A stretch of DNA of 6,862 nt, taken from Candidatus Brockarchaeota archaeon. Its GTDB lineage: Archaea > Thermoproteota > EX4484-205 > DTQO01. Location: contig JAFNJA010000111.1 in assembly GCA_017601265.1 (NCBI GenBank), positions 1-6,862 on the forward strand, written 5' to 3'. A model generated the notes under the pieces. That model did no database searches and had not been told where the DNA came from. It worked only from the letters and a program-made list of their open reading frames with translations. This document shows, piece after piece, positions 1-5,290 of the stretch (its first letter is position 1; each line of letters begins with the position of its first letter). Position numbers and translations under genes: made by a program.

Positions 1-625
1 GACGAAAGAGATGGTGAGGAGGGCGCGGCTCGCCTCGGACCTGGGCTGCGAATACGTCATGGTCGACATACTCACGGTGGGATGGGCAGGGCTGCAGACC
101 TTAAGGGACGAGTGCCAGGACCTCAAGCTCGCGATCCACGCCCACAGGGCGTTCCACTCGGCTTTCACGAGGAATCCCGACCACGGCGTTTCGATGCTCG
201 TCATAGCGCAAGTCGCTCGGTTGATAGGTTGCGACCAGATGCACATCGGCACGGTCGTGGGCAAACTCGTCGGCGAGAAGGGGGAGGTGCAGAGCCTCAA
301 GAAAATGCTACAAGAAAAGGCGGTTGAAGCCAAAGGCATCGAGCTTGGGCAGAATTGGCACGGGAAAAAGAGCGCATTCCCCGTTTCTTCCGGCGGCCTC
401 CACCCGGGCATAGTGCCCGACGTCGTGGAAATCCTGGGCAGCGACATAGTGATCCAGGCCGGGGGCGGCGTCGACGGGCACCCCGACGGGATAAGGGCCG
501 GAGCGGCGGCGTTGAGGCAGGCGATAGACGCCGCGATGCAGAAGGTCCCGCTCCAGGAGTACGCTGAACGCCGCAAGGAACTCAGGAGGGCTTTGGAACA
601 CTGGGGTTACGTTAAACCCGTCTGA
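1..625 (+). CDS. rbcL: Form III ribulose-bisphosphate carboxylase, large subunit (5' end outside window)
   Basis: This is the C-terminal catalytic barrel of RuBisCO. The frame is open from base 2 (reads TKEMVRRARLASD...), so the ATG at 11 is internal and the gene begins upstream. Visible motifs, counted from that Met: IHAHRA at 42-47 (His and Arg binding the substrate phosphate), DQMHIGTVVGK at 75-85 (loop 6, with the catalytic Lys at 85), PVSSGGLHPG at 124-133 and QAGGGVDGHPDG at 149-160 (phosphate-binding glycines). The carbamylated Lys and Mg-binding Asp/Glu lie upstream of the window. SSGGLHPGIVP, RAGAAALRQAIDA and the terminal LEHWGYVKP match archaeal form III enzymes, not plant-type forms I/II. 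In archaea form III converts ribulose-1,5-bisphosphate, made from AMP by AMP phosphorylase and ribose-1,5-bisphosphate isomerase, to 3-phosphoglycerate; neither partner gene is in the window. Loop 6 reads GKLVG, where many forms have Glu in place of that Val. Family is certain; the form III call is strong. Confidence 0.95.
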   Translation, partial: TKEMVRRARLASDLGCEYVMVDILTVGWAGLQTLRDECQDLKLAIHAHRAFHSAFTRNPDHGVSMLVIAQVARLIGCDQMHIGTVVGKLVGEKGEVQSLKKMLQEKAVEAKGIELGQNWHGKKSAFPVSSGGLHPGIVPDVVEILGSDIVIQAGGGVDGHPDGIRAGAAALRQAIDAAMQKVPLQEYAERRKELRRALEHWGYVKPV

Positions 626-730
626 GAATTTTGGGCATCGCCTATAACGGTACTTGCTTGCAAAGCCTAATGCGGGGCACGGAAAGCTGGGGGCGCTGCG
701 GGCCAAAGGATCTCGCGCGAATGTCGGAAA

Positions 731-740
731 AGCTTTAACC
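731..740 (+). promoter_or_regulatory. Candidate TATA box of the M55 peptidase gene
   Basis: AGCTTTAACC sits 35-44 bases upstream of the ATG at 775, preceded by a short A run (728-731). If it is an archaeal TATA box, transcription would start near 760-765 and leave a leader of about 10-15 bases containing GGGAAAAGG, a weak Shine-Dalgarno-like purine stretch. The rest of the 149-base gap after RuBisCO (626-774) shows nothing else recognisable apart from a second AT-rich patch near 640-648 (GCCTATAAC). Assigned by position and composition only. Confidence 0.4.
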
Positions 741-774
741 AACGATCGTCCGCGGAGGGCTGGGAAAAGGCCGG

Positions 775-1554
775 ATGAAGCTGTACGTTATGACCGATCT
801 GGAAGGCGCTACGGGCGTCGTGGGCCACTGGGACGTAATAGATCCGCCTGGCGCGGAGTACCAATCTTCGAGAAGGCTGTTGACCGGGGACGTGAACGCG
901 GCGATAAAGGGCGCCTTGGAGGCGGGTGCAGAAGAGATCGTCGTCAACGACGGGCACGGTGAATCCAAGGCTCACGGGATCCTGCTGGAAGAAATAGACC
1001 CCAGGGCCAAGCTCCTCAGGGGAAGGAGGCCTTCAGAACTCGAAGCCCTGGACGAAACATTCGACGCGATGTTCATAATAGCGGCGCACAGCATGGCGGG
1101 AACGGATGGCGGCGTATTGAGCCACACGTTCAGCGACGCCATAACGAACATGTGGATAAGCGGCGTGAAAACGGGCGAGATAGCGTTTTGGGCGGCGACG
1201 GCGGGCCACTACGACGTTCCGACGGTTTTGGTGTCGGGGGATCTCGCCGCCACGAGGGAGGCGTTGAGCCTGGTTCCCAACGTAGAAACGGTGGCGGTGA
1301 AGGAAGGGAGAAGCAGGTTCTCCGCCATATGCCTCCCGCCCGAGACGACCGGAAGGTTGATCAAAGAAGCGGCAAGGAAGGCTTTGGGAAGGGCGAAAGA
1401 GATCGAACCTTACAGAATCAAACCGCCGTTGTCCGTGAGGATCGAATACCAAGACGCCCAAACAGCTGATCGAGAATCCAAAAGAAAGGGCGTAAGAAGG
1501 GCGGACGGCAGGACGATCGAGTACGTCGCCGACAGCATATTGCAGGTTTTTTAG
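775..1554 (+). CDS. M55-family D-aminopeptidase (DppA-like metallopeptidase)
   Basis: A 259-residue protein close to the usual length of the DppA family (M55), zinc aminopeptidases that release N-terminal D-amino acids from short peptides, in the cytoplasm. The metal-ligand pattern of Bacillus DppA is present in order: DLEG with D8 and E10 at the N-terminus, VNDGHG with H61, AAHSMAG with H105, and E135 in VKTGEIAFW. The LSHTFS segment at 115-120 follows, and GHYDVPTVLVSGD at 144-156 is another family signature. At the site where Bacillus DppA is reported to use a Cys nucleophile (about 115), this protein has Leu-Ser-His, so the catalytic detail may differ. The start at 775 places D8/E10 exactly where family members have them. 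There is no signal peptide or membrane segment. The substrate (D-amino peptides from cell-wall recycling, or others) cannot be read from the sequence. It is followed by a thioredoxin remnant, with no evident operon partner. Confidence 0.9.
   Translation: MKLYVMTDLEGATGVVGHWDVIDPPGAEYQSSRRLLTGDVNAAIKGALEAGAEEIVVNDGHGESKAHGILLEEIDPRAKLLRGRRPSELEALDETFDAMFIIAAHSMAGTDGGVLSHTFSDAITNMWISGVKTGEIAFWAATAGHYDVPTVLVSGDLAATREALSLVPNVETVAVKEGRSRFSAICLPPETTGRLIKEAARKALGRAKEIEPYRIKPPLSVRIEYQDAQTADRESKRKGVRRADGRTIEYVADSILQVF
1547..1552 (+). terminator. Candidate U-run terminator at the end of the M55 gene
   Basis: Six consecutive T residues span the last codons of the peptidase gene, just before its TAG. 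Archaeal RNA polymerase often stops at such T runs without a hairpin. A small imperfect inverted repeat (GAGCTAC-TTC-GTAAGCTC, 1562-1579) follows shortly after. Position fits, but six Ts inside coding sequence is weak evidence. Confidence 0.25.
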
Positions 1555-1591
1555 CGCGGTTGAGCTACTTCGTAAGCTCGCGTCCTGCGGG

Positions 1592-1879
1592 TTGCGTGCC
1601 AGCATGAGGTTGCTGGGCAGGCACGGGCTGTTGGCCGCCGATTTTCTGGGCGCCTTGGTGCGGGCCGCGCGGGATCTTCTCGACCTTGGTCGTCGAGCTG
1701 GCTGCCGGACGGAGGGCAGGGTCGTTTTTGGCAAGCTGGTCGTGGACAACCTGGAAGCTGCCGCGGCCTCCGGCGCAATCATCATCCCGACCTTTTGGCG
1801 TTCAAGGGGGGGTAGTTGGTTCGACAAAACAGCGGAGGTTGCCCCGAAGGGCGCGTTGGAACTTAACTTGTCCTCGCTG
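1592..1879 (+). pseudogene. Decayed thioredoxin gene, at least three frameshifts, active site WCGPR
   Basis: Thioredoxin homology runs continuously along the + strand but jumps between frames. RHGLLAADF (ending 1645) precedes FWAPWCGPR (to 1670), which is in the next frame after one apparent extra base at about 1646. That frame continues IFSTLVVELAA (to 1706). GRVVFGKLVVDNLEAAA then ASGAIIIPTF (1715-1795) is back in the first frame and matches the beta3-alpha2-beta4 region with the cis-Pro motif. LAFKGG (1795-1812) is in the third frame and hits TAG at 1813. FDKTAEVAPKGALELNLSSL (1820-1879) returns to the first frame and matches the C-terminal strand and helix. The CXXC motif is now WCGPR: the second catalytic Cys codon reads CGC where TGC is expected. 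Total length fits a normal 105-110 residue thioredoxin; the N-terminal end is unclear and may reach back to about 1560. With the frame broken and a catalytic Cys lost, it should be non-functional. A 120-codon open frame (1592-1954) across this region is a by-product. Confidence 0.85.
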
Positions 1880-1910
1880 GGCGCGTTTTACGCACGGGAG
1901 TTGCGGCGTT

Positions 1911-1926
1911 CGAAAACCGATATAAA
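1911..1926 (+). promoter_or_regulatory. TATA box (with possible BRE) of the flavin reductase-like gene
   Basis: CGAAAACCGATATAAA lies just upstream of the ATG at 1951. The TATAAA core (1921-1926) is centred about 28 bases before the start codon, which puts the archaeal transcription start at or within a few bases of the ATG. The message is therefore predicted to be leaderless, and no Shine-Dalgarno motif is present between box and start. The A-rich stretch before it could serve as a TFB recognition element. This is the clearest promoter in the window. Confidence 0.65.
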
Positions 1927-1950
1927 CGAAATCCGGATTGACGCCGCGCC

Positions 1951-2526
1951 ATGAAGAAGATCGTGGAGGAATACAGGGCCGTCTTTCCGACCCCCGCGGC
2001 CCTGATCACTTCGGCGGACGAAGAAGGAAGGGCCAACGTCGCCACAGCCGGAGAAACGTTCATGATGTCCCTCCGCCCACTCGTGGTCGCGGTCGGCTTT
2101 CGACCCGCGACGTACACCAACAGCCTCATCCGAAAGACCCGAGAGTTCGTCGTCAACCTTCCGACTGTGAAGATCTTGAAAGCCGTTGACTTCTGCGGCA
2201 CGCATTCGGGAAGGGACGTCGACAAGTTCAAAGCAACGGGCTTGACGCCCCTGCCCTCCAAGCACGTCAAGCCTCCGCTCATCAAGGAGTGCCCCGTAAA
2301 CATAGAGTGCCGAGTGCGCGGAATCGTTACCTTCGGTTCCCACGACGTCTTCGCCGGGGATTCCTTGGCGATACACGTGGACGAGGAAATCCTTGGCAAT
2401 GACGGGATGCCTGACATATCGAAGGCGCCGACCATAGCTTTCGCCAACGGGCGGTACTATTCCGTCGACACGCTCTTGGAGCCTCTCAGGTTCAGCCGAT
2501 CGGAAAAGGGAGAGGGGGGCAGGTAG
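1951..2526 (+). CDS. Flavin reductase-like FMN-binding split-barrel protein
   Basis: A 191-residue protein of the flavin reductase/flavoredoxin family (COG1853 type), which binds FMN non-covalently in a split beta-barrel and reduces flavin or passes electrons to partner proteins in the cytoplasm. Family pattern in order: FPTPAALITSADEEGRANVA (12-31), where the conserved Pro and Thr/Ser line the flavin site; the VAVGFRP strand (46-52); YTNSLIRKTREFVVNLP (55-71); DFCGTHSGRDVDKFKATGL (80-98), the typical CG-SGRD-DKF-GL segment; and IKECPVNIECRV (111-122). The last 10 or so residues are charged and disordered-looking. The ATG at 1951 overlaps the stop of the spurious frame through the thioredoxin remnant (ATGA), but a dedicated TATA box 28 bases upstream argues for independent, leaderless expression. 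The physiological partner is unknown; the neighbouring thioredoxin hints at a former redox pairing but is now broken. It converges on the cupin with a 28-base gap. Confidence 0.92.
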   Translation: MKKIVEEYRAVFPTPAALITSADEEGRANVATAGETFMMSLRPLVVAVGFRPATYTNSLIRKTREFVVNLPTVKILKAVDFCGTHSGRDVDKFKATGLTPLPSKHVKPPLIKECPVNIECRVRGIVTFGSHDVFAGDSLAIHVDEEILGNDGMPDISKAPTIAFANGRYYSVDTLLEPLRFSRSEKGEGGR

Positions 2527-2554
2527 GCCGAAAAGAAAGGATCCGGCGGAAGGG

Positions 2555-2884
2555 CTAGCTTGTGATGGCCGCGTGCGCGTAGACCACCTTCAACGGTTCA
2601 GGGCCCGTCGCGCGCGCTGCGTGCTTGCAACCGGGGGGAACGTATACGGCCGTTCCCGCGCGCACGTCGAAGGCCTCTCCATCAAGGCGGATCTGGCCGA
2701 AACCTGATACGACGTACAAAGCCTCCTGGTCTTCGTGGACCTGGGGCGTCCCGAACTCCCTCGCGCCGTATTCCGCCACTCCCAGGCTGAAACCGGTTTT
2801 CCTATCCGCCAAAAGCTCTTTGCTCCACCTGTCCGCGAAAACCGACATTTCGACGTCCTTTTCGCTCACTACCTTTTTCTCCAA
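2555..2884 (-). CDS. Small single-domain cupin protein
   Basis: With the start preferred here (TTG at 2884) the product is about 109 residues, one cupin beta-barrel. Motif 1 is PQVHEDQEALYVVSG, with the metal-binding His and Glu present but Gln where the first His of HxH normally stands. Motif 2 is GTAVYVPPGCKHAARA, with its PxG and His intact and the usual terminal Asn replaced by Ala. The frame stays open up to 3064, but that extension is a poor candidate: its first 60 residues are Arg-rich, unlike cupins, and overlap the glycoside hydrolase remnant. A TATA-like box (2914-2921) sits about 30 bases before the TTG, predicting a nearly leaderless message. A GTG at 2869 is an alternative start. 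Small cupins of this type bind metal and may act as sugar-binding, isomerase or regulatory proteins; no reaction can be assigned. Some relatives lie next to sugar catabolism genes, as here. Fold confident, start and function not. Confidence 0.8.
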   Translation of the reverse strand: MEKKVVSEKDVEMSVFADRWSKELLADRKTGFSLGVAEYGAREFGTPQVHEDQEALYVVSGFGQIRLDGEAFDVRAGTAVYVPPGCKHAARATGPEPLKVVYAHAAITS

Positions 2885-2913
2885 GTTCTTCTCGGCCGTG
2901 GCGCTCGCACGAA

Positions 2914-2921
2914 CGATATAA
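2914..2921 (-). promoter_or_regulatory. Candidate TATA box of the cupin gene
   Basis: On the - strand this reads TTATATCG, preceded by GGTTGAACC. Its centre is about 33 bases upstream of the TTG at 2884, so transcription would begin around 2888-2893. It supports the short form of the cupin, since in the long form this box would lie inside the coding region. Confidence 0.45.
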
Positions 2922-3042
2922 GGTTCAACCGGAAATCTGCCCACTTCAACCGGATGAACCGAGGCCTTCCCCCCTAGGAAGCTGATCGATCCCCATGGCC
3001 GCGCTCGGTTCGCTTTACGGAGCGCCCGTGTCTGGACCCTGA

Positions 3043-3310
3043 AGCGCGCATGCAAAGTACCCAATCGTTGTCGTCCGGCGCGGTGAGACTAGCCTCCGCC
3101 CCTGCCGAGCCGGCATCGATCCAATCGCCTGAACGCGGGTTGAACCACAGGACCGAAATGGAGCGCTCCAACCCTCCGCGCAAAGATATAGTCCCGCCCC
3201 TGGGCAGGTAAGCGATGGCGACGCTTCCGTCTTCCGTCTCCGACGCGGTTACGAACCTTGTCGGATCCCCCCTCCCCCGGTTGCTTTGCGAGCAGGTCGG
3301 CTCTGTCCGT
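3043..3310 (-). pseudogene. C-terminal remnant of a DUF4038/apiosidase-type glycoside hydrolase (Collagen_bind_2-like domain)
   Basis: Reading the - strand from 3267 down to 3043 gives DPTRFVTASETEDGSVAIAY, then LPRGGTISL, VLWFNPRSGDWIDAGSAG and LTAPDDNDWVLCMRA. This is the pattern of the small beta-sandwich domain (Pfam 'putative collagen-binding domain of a collagenase') that ends DUF4038 glycoside hydrolases such as GH140 apiosidases: 'DGSxAxAYxP', 'WFxPRxGxWxxAG', 'TAPxDxDWVL'. Immediately upstream, ADLLAKQPGEGG (about 3268-3303) continues the expected sequence but in another frame; the shift falls in a G run (- strand GGGGGAGGGGGG) and is explained by one extra G. Nothing recognisable of the catalytic barrel remains before the divergent sugar isomerase gene starts at 3427, so only about 90-100 of a usual 400-plus residues survive. 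The frame also runs on past the expected C-terminus to 2974, suggesting loss of the original stop. Domain recognition is from memory of the family pattern. Confidence 0.75.
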
Positions 3311-3390
3311 TGAAACCGTTGCCTCGTATCGCTCGCGGGCGCTCGATCGGATTTGGCGCGGGCGTATGCCCCTAAACCGGCACGGGTAGG

Positions 3391-3398
3391 ATAAAATC
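3391..3398 (+). promoter_or_regulatory. Candidate TATA box of the sugar isomerase-like gene
   Basis: ATAAAATC lies about 33 bases upstream of the ATG at 3427, in an AT-rich island (3388-3410) within GC-rich surroundings. The predicted transcription start is near 3420. A purine-rich AGGAGGG (3418-3424) follows, but it ends only two bases before the ATG, too close for a standard Shine-Dalgarno interaction, so the gene may be read nearly leaderless. Confidence 0.45.
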
Positions 3399-3426
3399 TA
3401 TTAGCTTTTGGAAGTCCAGGAGGGCC

Positions 3427-4275
3427 ATGTACATCGCACTCAACGCGGGAGCTTTGGGAATCAAGGCAACGCTCGAAAGGCAGCTTGAGCTCGCTGCCAG
3501 CAACGGGTTCAAAGGCGTTTACGTCGACATTGGCGTTGTTAGCAAGATCGGGATCGACAGGGTGTCGGCCATGTTCAAGGAGAAGGGCTTGGTGCCTGCC
3601 GCTTGGTCCTTCCCCTTCGACCTCCTGGGGGATGAAAGGTCGTACGAGAAGGGGCTTGCCGAACTCCCAAGAACCGCCGACATGGCGAAGCAGCTCGGGT
3701 GCCTCCGCACTTCCACGTACATACTTTCATTCTCCGACACCCTTCCGTGGGAAAAGAATTACGAGCTTCACGTGAAAAGGATCGCGCCGGCAGCCGAGAT
3801 CCTTGCCGAGAGGGGTTGCCTCCTGGGCCTCGAGTTCCTCGGGCCGAAGACTTTGCGCGAGGGCCACAGGTACGAGTTCATCCACACGATGGAAGGGATG
3901 CTGGAGCTTTGCAGGAGCGTCGGGACCGGAAACATGGGCCTCCTCCTCGACTCCTGGCACTGGTACACTTCGCACGGCACCGTGGACGAATTGGAAGGCT
4001 TGGCGGGCGAGGACGTGGTTGATGTGCACGTCAACGACGCTCCAGAGGGCGTGCCGATCGACGAGCAGGTCGACAACGTGCGGAGGATGCCGGGCGAAAC
4101 GGGAGTGATAGACATCGCGGGGTTTTTGCGTGCCTTGGATAAGGCGGGCTATGCAGGACCGGTGATGGCGGAACCTTTCGTGGCAGAGCTTGGAAGGATG
4201 CGCGACGAGGAAGCGGCCCGCTTGACCGCCGAATCCCTAAGGAAAATATGGTCCATGGCCAAGCTGAAGCTCTAA
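3427..4275 (+). CDS. Sugar phosphate isomerase/epimerase family protein (xylose isomerase-like TIM barrel)
   Basis: A 282-residue protein of the AP endonuclease 2/xylose isomerase-like TIM-barrel superfamily, the typical length. Candidate divalent-metal ligands appear at the ends of successive barrel strands: E136 in LGLEFLGP, D175 and H178 in LLLDSWHWY, H201 in DVHVNDAP and E249 in VMAEPF. The N-terminal strand (YIALNAGALG) and the repeated 'helix then strand' rhythm (ELAASNGFKGVYVD, AAEILAERGCLLGLEF, FLRALDKAGYAGPVMAEPF) are those of the family. GETGVIDIAGFLRAL near 223-237 is the common 'PGxGxIDxxxxLxxL' segment. Family members epimerise or isomerise keto-sugars, inositol derivatives or sugar phosphates; the substrate is not readable here. 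The gene stands alone, flanked by - strand genes, but lies close to a Zn polyol dehydrogenase and a Gfo/Idh/MocA oxidoreductase, which favours a role in oxidative sugar or polyol catabolism (inference). The ATG at 3427 is the first in frame and directly follows a purine-rich stretch. Confidence 0.9.
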   Translation: MYIALNAGALGIKATLERQLELAASNGFKGVYVDIGVVSKIGIDRVSAMFKEKGLVPAAWSFPFDLLGDERSYEKGLAELPRTADMAKQLGCLRTSTYILSFSDTLPWEKNYELHVKRIAPAAEILAERGCLLGLEFLGPKTLREGHRYEFIHTMEGMLELCRSVGTGNMGLLLDSWHWYTSHGTVDELEGLAGEDVVDVHVNDAPEGVPIDEQVDNVRRMPGETGVIDIAGFLRALDKAGYAGPVMAEPFVAELGRMRDEEAARLTAESLRKIWSMAKLKL

Positions 4276-4322
4276 GCCGCATTGACCGGTTTCGGCTGGA
4301 CTGGAAACTTTCGGAATCGGAC

Positions 4323-4448
4323 TTAATCGAGTTTCCGCGGCTTCGATCCAGGAAAGGCCTCTTTTGCGTCCCACTTGAGCCTGGTCCCGTCGCGGTCCCG
4401 GAACAGACGCCTTTGATCGTTGAAGCCGCAGCGCGCTTTACCTGGCTT
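4323..4448 (-). other. Open frame without a start after the hydrolase stop; possible gene remnant
   Basis: Between the sugar isomerase (ends 4275) and the hydrolase (stop 4449) lie 173 bases with no intact gene. On the - strand, directly in frame after the hydrolase TGA, 41 codons stay open to TAA at 4323 and read protein-like, charged sequence including GFNDQRRLFRDRDG and LKWDAKEAFP. Third positions are GC-rich as in the real genes. There is no start codon and I do not recognise a family. It may be the 3' end of a lost gene, an old extension of the hydrolase, or chance. Confidence 0.2.
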
Positions 4449-5189
4449 TCAACCCTTTTCCCGAGATGCGAGCTTGCTCGCGAGCCAACCCTCAGTCACG
4501 CCAAGCAGCTCGCCTTGGTGGTTTGAAAAGACGTGGTCGGCTCCGCCTACGAGGTAAAGCGATTTCGGAACCCGGGCCGATTTGAAAAGTTTTACAGCGT
4601 TTCGAAAGTCGACCACCGAGTCTTCCGTTCCAGCAACCACTAGGAAAGGCCTTGGAGCGATCCTCTTGCAATCAAGTAGGGGGACGAAAGCTTCGCAAGC
4701 CCTCTTGAACCTCTCAAGGTGCTCCTTACCCCTTATCCATCTCCTCGTTGGCCTCAAGACTGCCGGTGCTGACCAGGCCACGACGGCTTTGGCAAGTTTG
4801 CTCCTTGCTGCTGAGCAGATGGCGGTGTAACCCCCCATGCTCAGGCCAACCACTCCGATCCTTTCAGCGTCGACTTCCGGCAATCCCGCTGCGTAAGACA
4901 GCACGACTTTGGCGTCGCTCACCCACTCTTCCGGAGTCATGTCGCTCAGTTGGCCGTCGCTCTCGCTTTTGTTCTCCGGCGTCTTCCCGTAGCGGAAATC
5001 GAAGCGGATCGCCACGAAACCCTTCGCCGCCAGGCGTTTGCCTGCTTCGACGAACCTGCCGTGCTCGTCCTTGTCTCCCGTGTACCCGTGCATCAAGATC
5101 ACGGCCGGCGCCGGCTTGATCTTCGGGTAATCCGCGATCCCCGATATCGCCATTCCCCTGTTTTTTAACTCGAAGCGCCTCGAAACCAT
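4449..5189 (-). CDS. Alpha/beta hydrolase (dienelactone hydrolase/S9-like esterase or peptidase)
   Basis: A 246-residue single-domain alpha/beta hydrolase. The fold's landmarks are in order: ILMHGYTGDKDE (31-42), the oxyanion-hole HG region; the strand FVAIRFDFRYG (58-68); the nucleophile elbow GLSMGGY with S117; the acid, most likely D190 in VVAGTEDSVVD; and the catalytic H219 in GGADHVFSNH. The triad is complete, so it should be active. Relatives cleave esters or act as acyl-peptide or dienelactone hydrolases; sequence alone does not choose among these. No signal peptide is evident, so it is probably cytoplasmic. The short DMTPEEWVSDAK segment before the elbow is typical of this subgroup. 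The ATG at 5189 lies about 33 bases downstream of a - strand TTCTTTACC box. The gene is transcribed divergently from the Zn dehydrogenase, sharing a 101-base intergenic region. A glycan or acyl-sugar esterase role would fit the neighbours but is only a guess. Confidence 0.9.
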   Translation of the reverse strand: MVSRRFELKNRGMAISGIADYPKIKPAPAVILMHGYTGDKDEHGRFVEAGKRLAAKGFVAIRFDFRYGKTPENKSESDGQLSDMTPEEWVSDAKVVLSYAAGLPEVDAERIGVVGLSMGGYTAICSAARSKLAKAVVAWSAPAVLRPTRRWIRGKEHLERFKRACEAFVPLLDCKRIAPRPFLVVAGTEDSVVDFRNAVKLFKSARVPKSLYLVGGADHVFSNHQGELLGVTEGWLASKLASREKG

Positions 5190-5215
5190 TTGGACCGGCG
5201 AATGCCCTTCCGGCC

Positions 5216-5227
5216 TCGGTAAAGAAC
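5216..5227 (-). promoter_or_regulatory. Candidate TATA box of the alpha/beta hydrolase gene
   Basis: The - strand reads GGTTCTTTACCG, an AT-rich TTTA core centred about 33 bases before the ATG at 5189. It forms half of a divergent promoter region with the box at 5252-5261. Weak consensus; called by position. Confidence 0.35.
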
Positions 5228-5251
5228 CTTTCCCCCGCGAGCTACAGGAGC

Positions 5252-5261
5252 AGTTTTATCC
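5252..5261 (+). promoter_or_regulatory. Candidate TATA box of the Zn-dehydrogenase gene
   Basis: AGTTTTATCC is the only AT-rich patch upstream of the TTG at 5291, about 35 bases from box centre to start. The predicted transcription start (about 5282-5285) leaves a leader of only 6-10 bases, with a GAAGGGG purine stretch (5282-5288) just before the start codon. Confidence 0.5.
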
Positions 5262-5290
5262 ATCCCCGCACCGGGGCGCTTGAAGGGGCC

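Noticed and set aside
667..975. - and + strand open frames over the M55 promoter and N-terminus
   Set aside because: They overlap the clearly supported peptidase start, have shadow-like composition and no recognisable motifs.
1562..1579. Small imperfect hairpin GAGCTAC-TTC-GTAAGCTC
   Set aside because: Short, with a bulge, and placed after and not before the T run; not enough to call an RNA element or bacterial-type terminator.
1715..1800. Resemblance of ASGAIIIPTF to the C-terminal motif of UbiX-type flavin prenyltransferases
   Set aside because: Only a short stretch matches UbiX, whereas thioredoxin explains this stretch, the FWAPWCGP before it and the LAFKGG and PKGALEL after it, in order and spacing.
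1033..1827. Long - strand open frame of 264 codons
   Set aside because: It lies antisense to the M55 peptidase and the thioredoxin remnant, is rich in Arg/Ser/Pro as shadow frames in GC-rich DNA are, and shows no family motif.
2885..3064. N-terminal extension of the cupin to a TTG at 3064
   Set aside because: The extra 60 residues are Arg-rich, unlike cupins, overlap the hydrolase remnant, and would bury the TATA-like box at 2914-2921 inside the gene.
4330..4350. tRNA T-arm-like GGCTTCGATCC
   Set aside because: The flanking bases do not form the 5-base T stem, and no acceptor, D or anticodon arm can be built around it.
4248..4526. + strand open frame of 92 codons overlapping the ends of the sugar isomerase and hydrolase genes
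   Set aside because: It runs over the ends of two well-supported genes, lacks a family resemblance, and its start lies inside the isomerase gene.
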